NCBI GenBank assembly: GCA_022559845.1
Contig: CM040118.1
Coordinates: 237,631,224-237,695,223 of the forward strand
Direction: 5' to 3'
Length of the DNA: 64,000 nucleotides
From: Amorphophallus konjac
Taxonomy: Eukaryota > Streptophyta > Magnoliopsida > Alismatales > Araceae
Shown piece by piece: positions 43,514 through 56,455 of the stretch. Under the pieces are notes generated by a model. That model was not told where the DNA came from. It made no database searches and was given only the letters and a program-made list of their open reading frames with translations. The position numbers were made by a program, and so were the translations under genes. Positions within the stretch are counted from its first letter, which is position 1; every line of letters starts with the position of its first letter.

Positions 43514-44150
43514 TAATGTCAACAGCATAAATGCCACTGGTCTATTCACTTAGTTCAGTTTCAGAAAAAATTGAAAAATGAAAAACAAACTGCTGTAACC
43601 CTTTGAAATCAGAAGTCAATGAGTGAAAATTATTTTTATTAATACATATTCAAGTTGCCTTTCTTGAATTTCCTTGTTTAATCACAAAAGGGTATTATTT
43701 CTGACTTATCTATTAATACCATGTGCCTTAGATTCATTGCTATAAATGGAATCTATAAACTTTTTTTTCAGGGGTCAGGTGTTTTACTCTAGATTTATCA
43801 CTGTTAAACCTGAATTTTTGTCAAAATTGTATGTTGCTAATTCTTATACATTAACTATTGTTTATAATCAGGCTTACTTTCTGAACCAATGATTCAGCTG
43901 TTGTCTAGTGACCCTCCTACCTTCTCTACCTTTGTTTATCTGTCCATATTCCTTCTCAAAGGGGGAGCAATTATTTAGGGGGAGAAATAGTTTAGGGGGA
44001 GTCATATCTTCAGGGGGAGCTTGCATGCATACTGCCATGTTACACTCATGCTCATACTGATTTTTCTCTTTTTGATCATGTCAAAGGGGGAGAAAATTCT
44101 GTGTGTGACTAACTGTCACATTGTGTTGCCATCATCAAAAAGGGGGAGAA

Positions 44151-46637
44151 TGTTGTGCCCCTTAGGCGCAAGCATGTGCTATGTGTTTTGATGGTAGCAA
44201 TGCTATTTTGTTTTGATGATAGCAACACAGTGAGTGCTTTGGATATTGTTTAGACAGCATCATGAAATGTGTTTTGATATGATGATGGCATGTTGATTTG
44301 AATGCATATGACTTATTATGTTCTGTGGAGAATGCATGAGTGTGCCCTGTCTGATCTATTCATTGCTATAGTTTTTGCGTTTAGCATACTCTGCATCAGT
44401 GGCATTTGTTGTTTATATAGATGCATTGCATTCTGTCAGATGTCATGTCTCTGCATGTCTCACTTTGTGCATAGGCTAGACAGCATTGGCCAAGTCTATA
44501 CATTGGCTGTCGGTTGCAAAGTCTACACATCAGACTGCATTGCATTTGTTCATGGCTAAGAGTCTATACATTGGACTCTCATTCAAGCCTATACATTGCA
44601 TTGGCTAAAGTCCGTTTCATTTAGAGTCTAAGGCAATGTCCATACACTGGACTTGAAGTGTGTACATTGAGCGTCTCATTTAGCGTCTAAGGCAAAGTCT
44701 ACACGTTGCTACAGTAACGCAAGTCTATACATCGTCCGTCTCAGGCATTGTCTTAGGCTAAGTCTGTACAGCCTACCGTCTCATGTAGCGTCTTATGTTA
44801 AAGTCTGCACATCGCATGCATCAGAATTAAGTTTGTACATTGCATCGTCTCTATCAGTGTCTCACTGGTCAAGCCTGTATAGACTTTAGCGTCTCATGTT
44901 GCGTCTCATGAAAGTCTATACAACGCATCTGCATTTAGAAGTCTGTACATTGGCCTTTGCATTAAGCCTCAAAGTCTGTACAGCCGTGTGCATTGGATTC
45001 CAAGTCTATACATCCTTCAGCTGGAACTGTGCAAGTCTGTACATCGTTGTTTGCCAAAGTCTACACATTGGCATCTATTCCTACGTTGCACTTCCAAGTC
45101 TGCACATTGGGTTCTTTACCAACGTTCAGCTCTGAAAGTCTGTACATCATGAACTTTACCGACGTTGCCTTGCCAAAGTATATACACTGGGAACCTTCAA
45201 GTCTGTACAACGCCCAACTGTTTTGGCAAGTCTATACATCGTGAAGTCTTCACTTCGTCTTGGTTCAAGTCTATACACTGGGTGAGCTTCTTGAAGTCTA
45301 TACAGTGGCTAAGCATCGTGTAGTATATACAATGCATTTCATCTTCAAAGTATGTACAGCCGTTTCCCTCTTATGTGAAGTCTACACATTGGGGCAAAGT
45401 CTGTACACTGCATTCGTCTTCACAAGTATATACATTGCTTTTGCTTTATCTGCTCAAGTCTATACAGTCTGAAGTCTATACAATGCTTTGCATTCACAGA
45501 GTCTGTACATGGTGTTTAGACTTAAACTGATGACTTATCCGATGCTCTGTCTGACAGGGATTCTTACCGAGATTGATGACCTGGCTCGTGATCCCAGGAG
45601 GACGAGGTATGCAGATGCTGACACGTGGATGAAGCTGCCTCGGATCTGGCGAATTCCTTGGGCGGGAAAACGTGGAAGCCACGCGCCCAGGGGCTGCTGC
45701 TGCTGCTGCTATATATACGAGCCTTATTCCACTAAAGAAGATTGATCGAAAGAAAAGGAGCAAAGTCTATACATCCAGTCTGAGAGCAGTAGAGAGTATT
45801 CGATCCAGAGAAGAAAAAGAAAGAGAGTGAAAGAAGAGCAGAGGAAGAAGAGAAAGAAGAGAAACAGAGAGATAGAGAGCTCGAGCTAAGAGAGAGTGTG
45901 AGATTGTGTTTGTCTGGCACTTGGATCAACTCCAAGCCAGATCTGCTCCATTCGAGAGCTACATTTCTTGTTCTTCATTTACAGCTTTCCGTTGCTGTCT
46001 TGTTCCTTCATTTGTTTTCTTGTTATACCTTTATTCAAGCTGTTAGTCAGCGGTTGCAGAGGAGGACTCCTCTGGACAGCAAGCTGTGTTGCTCAGCAGG
46101 CAGTGGAGGATTCCACTGGACGGCCAAGCTGTATTGCCCAGCGGTTTGCAGAGGTGCTGCCTCTGGACGGGTAAGCTGTAATCCCCAGCGGTTTGCAGTG
46201 GTGGATTCCACTGGACAGCAAGCTGTGTTGCTCAGCGGGCGAGGAGGATTCCTCGGACGGCAAGCTGTGTTGCCCAGCTGATGTATGGCAAGCTGTGATG
46301 CCCAGCTGTTCAAGCTGTGAGTCAGCAAGAAGCCACACTCGGGTTGTGTGTGGGGTGGATGTAGGTCTGCTGAACCGAACAACCTAAAAACCCCTTGTGC
46401 AGTGGTTTGATGTTTCTATCTGTTTGCTTCTGCTAGATGATTGCATAGGGGCGCTCCATGTGTTTGGCTTCTGGTTGAGCAGAAGAGTTAATTAGTTTTC
46501 TTAGAGTGTTTTAATTTGTCAAGAGAGCAAAATTCTAGTTGAGCTTCATCTTGTTAGCATTCTAGTTGTTAATTGGGCGAAATTTTTATAGGCTATATTC
46601 ATTCACCCCCCCTCTGAATACTGCACCGAGCCCAACA
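44151..46637 (+). mobile_element. Element F 3' LTR
   Basis: Same length as the 5' LTR. It begins after AAAAAGGGGGAGAA. TATA is at 45710-45717 and CACGTG at 45622-45627. Scattered substitutions include some that break the conserved hairpin. Confidence 0.94.
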
Positions 46638-46822
46638 TCGGCAAGTCGCAACTATAGCTTGATGAATTCGTACCCGCCGTGGGGAATGCTTTATAGCAAT
46701 GAGGCCGAGCATGGCCACGAATCTAGAAGAGAGCATTCATCCACCCCGCCATAGGGGTGTAAGAAACAAAATAATACACCCCGACTCAGGGGCATTTGAA
46801 GAAGCAACATACCCCACCACGG
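46638..46822 (+). mobile_element. Backbone B, right part
   Basis: These 185 bases between F and H continue the sequence cut at 37130. No coding frame is recognised. They end CACGG at the start of H. Confidence 0.5.
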
Positions 46823-48814
46823 TGTTGCTTCCCTATGGTTTTGATGATGTCTCACACTATAAATCAATCTTCTATCTCTAGATTAATGCTGGTTCATCAC
46901 CTAAGTGAGTACAGTTCATATGCTGTTTCATTATCTCATCTATCTACACTGTTTGGTTAATATGGACTGTAGTGGGTCGACTCATCAGCAAGGGTGGGTC
47001 GACACATCAGAACATTGATAGTCTGGGTACCAAAGTCTATACACCAGCTTGATCTATTAAGTTTGTACATTGGCATAACTTCTTCAAGTCTGTACATCGG
47101 GCACCTTCTAACTGAAGTCCATACACTGGTCCTAATATTCTAAGTCTGTACACTGTCCGACCAGTTAAGTCTGCACATTGCCAAAGTCAGTACAGCTCAA
47201 CTCTATACATCCTTCCAAGCTTCAACTCTACACTGGAGTGTCAAGCTTCATGTCTATACACAGGCTGCTGCATTCTCATGAAGTCTACACATCCGATAGT
47301 GTAAGTCTATACATCGCCCAGTGTCTTGCGTGCATAGTCTGTACAACGCCTGCTTCACTCACTCAAAGTCTACACATTACATGTCAGCAGACTCGCACAC
47401 ACTAAAGTTCATACATTGAACAAAGTCTGAACATTGCTTCAGAGATAGCTTCAGGCAAGTCTATACATCGACTAGCAGTCTTCATGCTAAGTATATACAT
47501 TCCTTGAGTCCAAGTCTGTACAGCGTCCGCTGTCTAGAATTCTTGAAGTCTATACATCGGACTGCTTCTTTTGAAGTCTATACATTGGCTCGTTCACTTC
47601 TGCAAAGCATGTACATTAGACTGTGGCAAAGTCTATACATTCAGTTCCTTGGGCGAAGTCTATACATCCCTAAGTCTGCACATTATCTTCAACTCAAGCG
47701 TTCAAAGCCAAGTCTATACAACGCCAAGTCAATACATTGAACTGTTTCTCCAAGTCTATACACTGGAATTCATTTCTTCAAGTCTATACACTGGACTGTG
47801 TTTCACCAAGTCTGTACATTCCATATCTTTTCCTACGCTTGGCCAAGTCCATACACTCATACATTTCCCTACGCTTTCCTGGCCAAGTATATACATCGAA
47901 AAGCCCGTACATTGCATTCTGCTCAAACGTTCAAAGCCTCAAAGTCTGTACAGCGTGAAGTCTATACATTAGCTCAAGGGCTTCAAGTCTGTACATTGAA
48001 CTGCTCTTCAAAGTCTGTACAGAGGCTTCGAATTTTCAAGTCTGTACATCGGCTTCATTCGCTCAAGTCCATACATCCACAATGGACTTTCAAGTCTGTA
48101 CATTGGCTTCACGTTTTCAAAGTCTGTACAGAGGCTTTGAATTAACAAGTCTGTACATCAGGCTTCATTCGCTCAAGTCCATACATCCACAGTGGTACTT
48201 CCATGTCTGTACATCGCTGAAGCATTCACAAGTCTGTACACTTCTTGAGCCTCACCAAGTCTGTACATCGCTTCAAGCGATTCAAGTCTATACAGACTAC
48301 CATTCACATTTAGAGTCTGTACATCGGTCCTACAGCCGATCGTCTCATTCAGAACTTTGCAAGTCTGTACAGCCGAGTGTCTCATGCATCGTCTCACTCT
48401 GGCAAAGTCTATACACTGGCTCAAGCTTGTCGAAGTCTATACATCACCGTTGGGCATCAAGTCTACACACTGCTCACAGTCTTATTAAGAGTCTCACATT
48501 GGTTCCAAGTCTGTACACTGGTTAGGCTTCGTGAAGTCTACACAGTGGCTGAGCTTTGTTAAGTTTACACATTGGTAAGGCTCGTTTGCATTGTTCATCA
48601 CATGTCTATACACTGCCTTTCATGAGCTTATCCATTAAGTCTATACATTGGTTTGGATAGCCCTGAACTAACTAAGTCTATACATTGAGTACGCTGAAGA
48701 CCTCCAAGTATATACATTCTCACATGACACACAAACTTGGTTAACTATTGTTTCAAGTCTATACACTCTCTCATGTTGTACACACTTACTCAGTTGATGT
48801 TTCTGAAGTATATA
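46823..48814 (+). mobile_element. Element H 5' LTR, first segment
   Basis: It begins TGTTGCTTCCCTATGG and contains GTTTTGATGATG near the start, as do the LTRs of C and (nearly) A. From about 47030 to the end it is motif array. It is cut at 48814 by G inside one motif copy. Confidence 0.88.
47030..48814 (+). repeat. AAGTCTATACA motif array, element H
   Basis: More than 50 copies of AAGTCTATACATTG and variants (AAGTCTGTACATCGG, AAGTATATACATT) run over 1.8 kb with unrelated spacers, all in sense. Two copies continue at 59540-59585 beyond G. Confidence 0.88.
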
Positions 48815-51800
48815 TGTCACGTCCCGAGCGCGGAAGATACCCGGAGATGCGTGACGTGTCTATATCAATCATGTCAATCAGAGTGGTCGTGTATTCGACA
48901 CGAAGACAGAGATGCGCAAAATAGCAAGATAACCCAATCCTTATTTCATAATGGATAGACTATTACAAATCCAATACTCTGTTTAACAAAAAGAAAAGTA
49001 CATAGTTGACTCGAGAAAACTATAGAACCAACTAGATGACACTTGTAGAAGTTCTATCACTTTCACTCTTGACCATTCCCATCCGATTGACTTCCATCGT
49101 CATCGGACTTACCTGAAAAGTACAAGGGACAAACAGAATGAGCGAACGCTCAGTAGGAAATTATATCTCAAGTACTAGCGAGGGGTTTAAGTAATTACAT
49201 TTTTATGAATGCAATAAAGCTATGCATGCTCGCATAACACGACAGGATAGATAGAATGTAGTATCAAGGAAATAAGATGAACTTATCATGAACTTTCAAC
49301 AAGATAACAAGTTTATTCGAGATATTCAAGCAAGTACATTTAACAAATCATGTCAAGAACTTTGGCTATCATGTATCAAGCAAGCAAGTAAATTACCCTT
49401 TTTCGGGCCACGCATTTCATTTCATGTCAAGTACGAGTCAAGTACAAGATGTGTGTGGAATGTCCAATCAAGCAAGTCAAGTACTCGGTATAATGCCAGA
49501 TACCTTATCATTTTAACTCCCATGGGCACAAGTACTTTCGGGTGCTCTTCCCAAGACCAGATCGGGCCCTATATGCGTAGGCATTTATCACGTGTTTTGA
49601 CATCCACTCTTGTTTATATAGCCAATATAGAATTTCAATAATCAAGCTTGTAGATACGTATGACAACATTGATAGAATAGAGTCCAAAAATATGACAAAG
49701 GCCGTAGAATGGCGATAATAACGGTATAATCACGAGTTCGATAAAACTAGGTAGAATATGGTTCCCTTAACTTAGGTACCATGATAAATCGATATGGACA
49801 TTCTTTATATAGAATTGAGGTCCACATGAACATAAGATCAAGCAAGATACCCTCATTCTTATCATAGAATTGGGGTTTACAAGAACGACATGATATGGCA
49901 TGATATCATCATCCCATTAAGAATTTCTTATGATATACTCTTTGTATAATCATAAGGGCCGGTATACCATGTTTCTTTAGATTGACATGGCAAGGATCGT
50001 GTAATGGGTTTTTAGGGTACAACCAGCTCAGTCGGCCTTGAGGGAATCCAAGGCTACGAGGAGTCTTACGGAGGTCTCTATGACTAACTCGCTAGTCCAA
50101 AGGAACGGAATGTCCAATGGAGAGCTTGTATGTCAATGAGAGTTGAGTGTGATCGATAAATCAACGTAAAAAGTGGGACTATACTCACGGAATGGAGAAT
50201 AGTGCCGATATATATATATATATATATATGTATAATATGAAACCATCGGTAATAGAATCAAGATGAAATCAGATTACAGTAAAATAACGACTTGAGTAAA
50301 GTCGTGTATTGAATAATTAACGCCTAACATGAGGGCGTTTACATATATTGCTAATTTGCAGAATTTTCATTATTTCATTAATTTATCAAAAACACGCCTT
50401 GCCTGGGGGCGTTTATTCAAAGTTGAGATCAAAAACGCGCCCTTGGAAGGGGCGTTACTTTCTAATTCCATTTTACAGAATATGTAAATTTCAGGATTTT
50501 AACAGATTCACGCCCTAGGAAGGGGCGTTACTTTTCAGATTCACGCCTTGTTCTGGGGCGTTAAAATATGGAAAACGACTTTGTCCAAGTCGTGAATTTC
50601 AAGAATTTTACAATATTACAGGAAATAAAATTTCAAGGAACATGAGACATGTCGTTGCAGTATAACAGGAATTCACAGGTAGGGGTATGCAAGATATTAG
50701 AATCTATATTTCATAATTTATTGAATTTTAAACATGATCAATTATCAATTTTCAGGTGAGTCTTATGAAATTAACGCCTGCGTACATGGCGTCAAATATT
50801 AAATTGACGACCACTGCATGGTCGTGTATTTTAAATTAGCGCCCTGATCAAGGGCGTTTCTTTCAAAATATTGCAGAGAACGTAATAAAAACCTTATAAA
50901 CAGTATGCATGCCATGCTTATGTATAGATATCTTGCATTAATTCTTATTTGGGCTACAATAACTTGAGAAAATCCTACCTTAATTGATATCTGGAGATGG
51001 AACACATGAATGACTTGATAAGAACACACTGAAGCTTCTAATAGCAGCCGTATGCAGATCGGACAGGAAGAAGAAAAATTCAGTTGATGAAGATGATGGC
51101 GACGATGATCTTCAATCAACCTGTAGGGGAAGAAAGGAGGGAGTATGAAGATATAACCGAAGTTTAGGAAATCGGTTTGAAGAACAATACCTTGTTCTTC
51201 GGCAGTGGCTGTGGAGCCTCCTACAAAGAAAATACAATGAAGAATTATCAGTTCTTCATGCAGTCGAAATAGAGGGCAAACGAAAATAAGAAGAACATAC
51301 GTTCTTCACTTACCTTGCAGCAGCAGAACGATCAAATAGGTTTAGGGTTTGGTCGATCAAGACTATTTATAGGATTTTGGAGTTCTAACAAAAGTAGTGT
51401 TTGATTGGAAGTAATATTTTCAAGATTGAGTTATTACCACATTCGAACTCTTCCTCATAGTTATCACTTACCCTGGATAAGTTCTGGGTTCGAACGGTTC
51501 CGAATGGAATTAACGACTTTGGTCAGGGCGTGTATTCTTTAATTAACGCCTTGCATAAGGGCGTTTCTTAAAAAGCGCCTTGAAAAAGGGCGTTTCGTGT
51601 TTTAAAACACGCCCAAGATAGGGGCGTTTCTTTTACTTACCCATTTGGTCGCGTGAGAACTGACGACCGTAGGTGTGGGCGTCCTTTCTTTATTCACGCC
51701 ATGGATAGAGGCGTTTCTTTATAAATTAACGCCTTAATAAGAGGCGTTATTTTTAATTTGTTTTATTTCGTCCAATTAACCCTATTCCTTTTATATATAT

Positions 51801-51860
51801 TACTTCTGTAATATATATGTTTTAATTCATTTCAATTATTCATTTATTAGGGTTGCTACA
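48815..51860 (-). mobile_element. Element G 3' LTR
   Basis: On the + strand it runs TGTCACGTCC to GCTACA. It contains the ACGCC / GGCGT hairpin array (50286-51750), a short TA repeat (50208-50229), TATAAATA on the - strand (51364-51371) and an intron-like stretch (51221-51313). Confidence 0.94.
50286..51750 (-). repeat. Dispersed ACGCC...GGCGT hairpin array in the element G LTR
   Basis: About 17 short inverted repeats of the form ACGCC (8-12 bases) GGCGT occur in two clusters (50286-50860 and 51511-51750), apparently missing from the promoter region between. Some read ACGAC / GTCGT, so both arms changed together; near 51511 one arm only has changed. The same array is in the right LTR (57965-59430). 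Confidence 0.82.
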
Positions 51861-51880
51861 CCCTCCCCCACTTAAAAAGA
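51861..51880 (-). other. Polypurine tract of element G
   Basis: The + strand CCCTCCCCCACTTAAAAAG is a purine run on the - strand, next to the 3' LTR edge at 51860. Confidence 0.85.
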
Positions 51881-51943
51881 ATTTGGTCCCCAAATTCAAT
51901 ATATATATAATTATACACGTGGAGAGTGTAGGACATATACCTC

Positions 51944-54900
51944 TTAGAATAACTCGGGAAATCGTTTCTTCATAGATTCCTCGGTCTCCCATGTCGCTTC
52001 GTGTTCAGGATTCTTATTCCATTGCACCTTAAGCATGGGAATAACCTTATTCCTTAGAGCTCGTATTTCTCGATCTAATATCTTTAAAGGCCTCTGTTCA
52101 TATGTGAGATCTTTCTGGATCACCAGATCTCCATGCTCAATAATATGTGACGGATCGTGCACATACTTCTTCAACATAGATATGTGAAATACATTGTGTA
52201 CCTCGGACAACTGAGGAGGCAACGCGATGCGATAAGCAACCTCGCCAACTCTTTCGAGTACCTCAAATGGTCCGATGAATCTTGGCGTAAGCTTGCCCTT
52301 AACACCAAATCTTCGTATGCCACGTCCAGGGGATATTTTAAGAAATACATGATCTCCAACCTGGAATTCAAGATCTCTTCTCTTGGTATCAGCATAAGCC
52401 TTTTGCCTTGTCTGAGCAACTTGTAATCTTTCTCTGATTACCTGTATCTTCTCAGTTGTATCCCTTACCATGTCTGGACCTAATAGTTGTTTCTCTCCAA
52501 CTTCGTTCCAACATATGGGAGATCGGCAATTCCTTCCGTATAAGGCTTCGAAAGGTGCCATTTGGATACTAGCTTGGTAGCTATTATTATATGCAAATTC
52601 AACTAAAGGTAAGTGGTCATGCCAGCTTCCTCCAAAGTCAATAATGCATGCTCTCAGCATATCTTCAACAACTTGATTAGTTCGCTCGGTCTGACCATCC
52701 GTTTGTGGGTGAAAAGCAGTACTAAAGTTGAGCCTTGTTCCCAACGAATGTTGTAATCCCTTCCAAAAATGAGAAGTAAAACGGGGATCTCTGTCAGACA
52801 CTATTGAGACAGGAATTCCCTGTATCCTGACTATTTCCTTGATGTACAGTGCAGCTAGCACATCAATTGACCATCGGCTCTTTATTGGCAAGAAATGTGC
52901 CGATTTAGTTAATCGGTCAATGATAACCCAGATTCCATCATGTCCTCCTTTAGATTTAGACAAACCCATGATGAAGTCCATACCAATATCCTCCCATTTC
53001 CACTTAGGAATATCTAGAGGATGTAGTTTTCCCGCAGGCTTTTGGTGTTCCGCCTTGACCTGTTGGCATGTGAGACAGCGAGATACATAGTCTGCTATTT
53101 CTCTTTTCATATTAGGCCACCAAAAGTTCCTCTTTACATCTTGGTACATTTTGGTTGATCCTGGATGAATAGTGTACCTTGATCGGTGAGCTTCATCTAA
53201 GATCTTCTTCTTTAATTCCGGACAATCGGGTATACAAGTTCTATCTTTGAACGATAATCTTCCATCAGAAGTTAGTTGAAAATCAGATTGTCCTTCTAAT
53301 CTGCCTTTGATTTCTACTAATATAGGATCATCATCCTGAAGTGTTTGTATCTCAGATAACAAATCTGACTGTATGCTTACATGAGATAGTGTGACAAATT
53401 TGGATTCCGTGTCCAAGCTTATATTGAGCTCGGAGAATTGTTCAAGTAACCTCCATTCTTGCATCATACAATTTGCTATCATTGCTCTCGGCTTTCGACT
53501 AAGGGCGTCAGCAACATAATTACCCTTTCCGGGATGGTATTGTATATTGAAGTCGAAGTCCTTGAGATATTCTAGCCAGCGTCTTTGTCTCATGTTTAGC
53601 TCCTTTTGTGAAAATAGATATTTGAGACTTTTGTGATCGGAGTATACAGTAAACTGTGCTCCATATAAGTAGTGTCTCCATATCTTTAGGGCAAATACTA
53701 CCGCGGCCAGTTCTAAGTCATGGACGGGGTAATTCTCCTCATGCTTCTTCAGCTGACGTGAAGAGTATGCTATGACCTTTCCTTGTTGCATTAGGACACA
53801 TCCGAGGCCAATGCCAGAAGCATCAGTGTAGACCTCGAATTTCTCTCCTTCTGTTGGTAGAGCTAACACTGGAGCTGTAGTGAGATGATCTTTGAGAGTT
53901 TGGAAACTTCTTTCACATTCCTTACTCCATTCATATCGGATCTCCTTACGAGTTAACCTTGTAAGTGGCACGGCGATTTTTGAGAAGTCTTTGATGAATC
54001 GCCTGTAATAGCCTGCAAGGCCTAAGAAACTTCTGATCTCGCTAGCATTGGTTGGTCTTTCCCATTTCCTAACTGCTTCAACCTTTGACGGATCTACAGA
54101 TAATCCATCCTTGGATATCACATGTCCGAGAAAAGCCACTTCTTCAAGCCAGAATTCGCATTTGCTGAGCTTAGCATATAATTGATTTGTCCTCAAGATT
54201 TGTAATGAAATCCTCAAATGCTCTTCATGTTCTTCCTTAGTCTTGGAATATATCAATATATCATCAATGAAAACCACCACAAATTGATCTAGATAAGGCC
54301 TGAATATGCTATTCATCAACTGCATAAAGGCAGCAGGGGCATTTGTTAGTCCAAAAGGCATAACAACAAATTCATAGTGGCCATACCTGCTTCTGAACGC
54401 AGTTTTATGAGTATCTTCGTCTTTAATCCTCAATTGATGATAACCAGACCTGAGATCAATCTTGGAGAAATGTTTGGATCCAGAAATCTGATCAAATAAT
54501 TCATCGATTCTCGGCAGTGGATACTTGTTCTTGATAGTAAGATGATTCAACTGTCGATAGTCGATACACAATCTCATGGATCCATCCTTCTTCCTTACAA
54601 ATAGGACTGGGGCTCCCCACGGGGAAGTACTTGGTCTAATGAACCCTTTTTGAATCAATTCCATCAATTGCTTCTTTAATTCTTTTAGTTCTGCAGGGGA
54701 CATTCTATAGGGTGCCTTTGAAACAGGACCAGCACCAGGGGCTAAGTCGATGGTAAAGGCCACATCTCTTTGCGGGGGTAATCCCGGCAATTCTTCCGGA
54801 AATACGTCTGGAAATTCTCGCACTACCTGAATGTCCTCTATCTTGGTTTCTTTAGCTTCTTTAATAGTGACAAAAGCAAGGAAGGATACACATCCTTTCT

Positions 54901-55744
54901 TGACGAGCTTGCTTGCTCGAAGAGCCGAAATAAGAGGGGATTTGCTTCGACTCTTAGGACTAGTATAAGTCAGTTCCGAAAATTCCTTGAAAATAATCTT
55001 GCTATCACGGCAATCAACCGTTGCCTGGTATTTGGATAACCAATCTGCTCCTAGTATAACATCATACTCTTTTAGATCTAAGCAGATAAGATCAATAGGA
55101 AAATTCTTTCCTCTAACCAATACCTCACAGTTTTGGTAATGATGTGTGATATCCGTCTCGTTTCCGAGATGAGTAGACAATATTAACTTCATCCATTCTG
55201 GTTCTAGAGGTAATGGGTCAGCAAACTTCTTGGAAATAATGGAATGCGATGCACCCGTATCAAATAAGACATGTGCATATTTGGAACAAGTTTTTAATGT
55301 ACCTTCCACCAATCCGCCTTCTTCTTCTGGTTCGGTCTCTTGGATTGCATGAAGACGCGCGTTCCTTGTCACTGGGCGTTTACCCTCACCGTCTTGGTCA
55401 TTCATTAATGGACAATCGGGAATCCGATGTTCACGACTCCCACAACGGAGACATGCTCCTAATTTCCTCCAGCATTCTTCTGTTTTGTGACCAGCCTTGT
55501 CACAATGCTTGCATACTACGTTTGAAGGTGTAGTGGTGATAGAGAAAGGCTTGGATTTCTTGAACTTCTGATCTTGAGAGGAAGAACCTCCATTATTGGG
55601 CCTCTTCTTAAAGTTGGGTTTAAAAGAACCCGAACTTGTGACTTGCTCCTTTTTGTCTTTCCCACGGATCCTATCAGATAGTTCCGTGGCATCTTCAAGC
55701 AACTGAGCTCGGCGCACTATTTCAGTATAAACTTGAATATCCAT
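51944..55744 (-). CDS. pol: gag C-terminus and pol of element G
   Basis: An open frame of 1266 residues. Two CCHC knuckles (78-91, 98-111) are followed by protease DTGAS (about 162-166), reverse transcriptase with FIDD (about 490) and RNase H ([19 protein letters not shown]). Integrase has an HHCC finger (HPGSTKMY to CLTCQQ) and a DDE core with Asp near 923 (MDFIMGL), Asp near 985 (SDRDPRF) and Glu near 1020 (QTDGQTER). A GPF/Y module and a chromodomain-like tail ([17 protein letters not shown]) end the protein. Together these can copy RNA into DNA and insert it, with targeting by the tail. The order protease-RT-RNase H-integrase is Ty3/gypsy. The first MDIQVYTE residues continue the gag after a frameshift, so the printed start is probably not a true start. 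Confidence 0.95.
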   Translation of the reverse strand: MDIQVYTEIVRRAQLLEDATELSDRIRGKDKKEQVTSSGSFKPNFKKRPNNGGSSSQDQKFKKSKPFSITTTPSNVVCKHCDKAGHKTEECWRKLGACLRCGSREHRIPDCPLMNDQDGEGKRPVTRNARLHAIQETEPEEEGGLVEGTLKTCSKYAHVLFDTGASHSIISKKFADPLPLEPEWMKLILSTHLGNETDITHHYQNCEVLVRGKNFPIDLICLDLKEYDVILGADWLSKYQATVDCRDSKIIFKEFSELTYTSPKSRSKSPLISALRASKLVKKGCVSFLAFVTIKEAKETKIEDIQVVREFPDVFPEELPGLPPQRDVAFTIDLAPGAGPVSKAPYRMSPAELKELKKQLMELIQKGFIRPSTSPWGAPVLFVRKKDGSMRLCIDYRQLNHLTIKNKYPLPRIDELFDQISGSKHFSKIDLRSGYHQLRIKDEDTHKTAFRSRYGHYEFVVMPFGLTNAPAAFMQLMNSIFRPYLDQFVVVFIDDILIYSKTKEEHEEHLRISLQILRTNQLYAKLSKCEFWLEEVAFLGHVISKDGLSVDPSKVEAVRKWERPTNASEIRSFLGLAGYYRRFIKDFSKIAVPLTRLTRKEIRYEWSKECERSFQTLKDHLTTAPVLALPTEGEKFEVYTDASGIGLGCVLMQQGKVIAYSSRQLKKHEENYPVHDLELAAVVFALKIWRHYLYGAQFTVYSDHKSLKYLFSQKELNMRQRRWLEYLKDFDFNIQYHPGKGNYVADALSRKPRAMIANCMMQEWRLLEQFSELNISLDTESKFVTLSHVSIQSDLLSEIQTLQDDDPILVEIKGRLEGQSDFQLTSDGRLSFKDRTCIPDCPELKKKILDEAHRSRYTIHPGSTKMYQDVKRNFWWPNMKREIADYVSRCLTCQQVKAEHQKPAGKLHPLDIPKWKWEDIGMDFIMGLSKSKGGHDGIWVIIDRLTKSAHFLPIKSRWSIDVLAALYIKEIVRIQGIPVSIVSDRDPRFTSHFWKGLQHSLGTRLNFSTAFHPQTDGQTERTNQVVEDMLRACIIDFGGSWHDHLPLVEFAYNNSYQASIQMAPFEALYGRNCRSPICWNEVGEKQLLGPDMVRDTTEKIQVIRERLQVAQTRQKAYADTKRRDLEFQVGDHVFLKISPGRGIRRFGVKGKLTPRFIGPFEVLERVGEVAYRIALPPQLSEVHNVFHISMLKKYVHDPSHIIEHGDLVIQKDLTYEQRPLKILDREIRALRNKVIPMLKVQWNKNPEHEATWETEESMKKRFPELF

Positions 55745-56280
55745 AGGCGCCAGTTGCTAAGCCCATTAAGAAATCTACGGGCTTTCATCTTTTCCGTGCT
55801 AATTAAATGCTTAGCATAACTAGACAGTCTAGAAAATTGTGCTTCATAATCAGCCACCGATAAAGATCTTTGCTTTAATGCGGCAAATTCGGCGGCCTTC
55901 TTTTCCTGGACCCTATCAAAGAAATATTTGGCGTTGAAATATTCAACGAATTCACCCCATGTAACTTGAGTTGGGTCAATAGTAGCTTCAATCGACTCCC
56001 ACCAGCATCTAGCATCCTTTTCTAACTGGAAAGTAGCTAATAAGACTTTGTCCTGATCCGTGCATTGCATAACACGGAATATACGTTCAATCTCCCGAAC
56101 CCAATGCTCGGCATCGTCTGGATCGGTCGATCCCATGAACTTCGGGGGATTCATATTCTTGAATGCTTGGTGTAAGCTTCCAGCTCGTGGAGCACCACCT
56201 TGTGCTACCTGTTGTAGCACTTGGGTCATCCCTTGAAGGGTACGCTGCATGTTGCGCCATTGAGCACGTTCGGCAGCCAT
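55717..56280 (-). pseudogene. gag: gag N-terminus of element G, frameshifted into pol
   Basis: It starts MAAERAQWRNMQRTLQG and contains the Retrotrans_gag-type pattern (HWVREIERIF, CWWESIEAT, FVEYFNAKYFFDRV). The frame breaks at about 55745 after LNGLSNW, where the capsid sequence continues in the frame of the 1266-residue pol. Tekay elements usually have one gag-pol frame, so this looks like a single small indel. The ATG is just inside the primer site. Confidence 0.85.
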
Positions 56281-56436
56281 TATCCTACAATTACAATAGC
56301 TATGTTAGTATTATATCACTATGATCTTATAAAGGACTCATTGATCATTTAACCCTTGGTTCTACCCACTCTCACTTGGTTAAAGGTTTTGAAACCTATC
56401 CTTGGACTTGGGTTTCCTAGGAATTGAATACCTTAG

Positions 56437-56448
56437 GCTCTGATACCA
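56437..56448 (-). other. Primer binding site of element G
   Basis: The + strand GCTCTGATACCA is the complement of TGGTATCAGAGC, seven bases from the 5' LTR edge. Confidence 0.9.
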
Positions 56449-56455
56449 CAAAGAC

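Larger units (their letters stand above)
41961..44150 (+). other. Element F non-coding internal region and polypurine cluster
   Basis: There is no pol. Conserved blocks are the hairpin after gag (41977-42020), the folded block (42476-42570), a CAGAGCAATG block (about 43245), two conserved-loop hairpins (43380-43408, 43485-43513), and about six polypurine runs (43965-44150). CTTTTTGATCA (44068-44078) pairs with TCATCAAAAAG (44132-44142) over 9 bases. Confidence 0.82.
37131..46637 (+). mobile_element. Element F: gag-only (TR-GAG type) LTR retrotransposon with intact gag
   Basis: Two LTRs of exactly 2487 bp (37131-39617, 44151-46637) flank a 4.5 kb interior that has a perfect primer site, one intact gag, 2.2 kb of non-coding sequence and a polypurine cluster. 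Flanks are CCGGC (37126-37130) and TCGGC (46638-46642), a target-site duplication with one C to T change at a CpG. LTRs differ by roughly 1% by eye. No pol is present. Confidence 0.94.

Noticed and set aside
47030..48814. CRISPR-like array (short repeats with unique spacers)
   Set aside because: The repeat is only about 14 bases and degenerate, spacer lengths vary widely, and it lies in a plant LTR with no cas genes.
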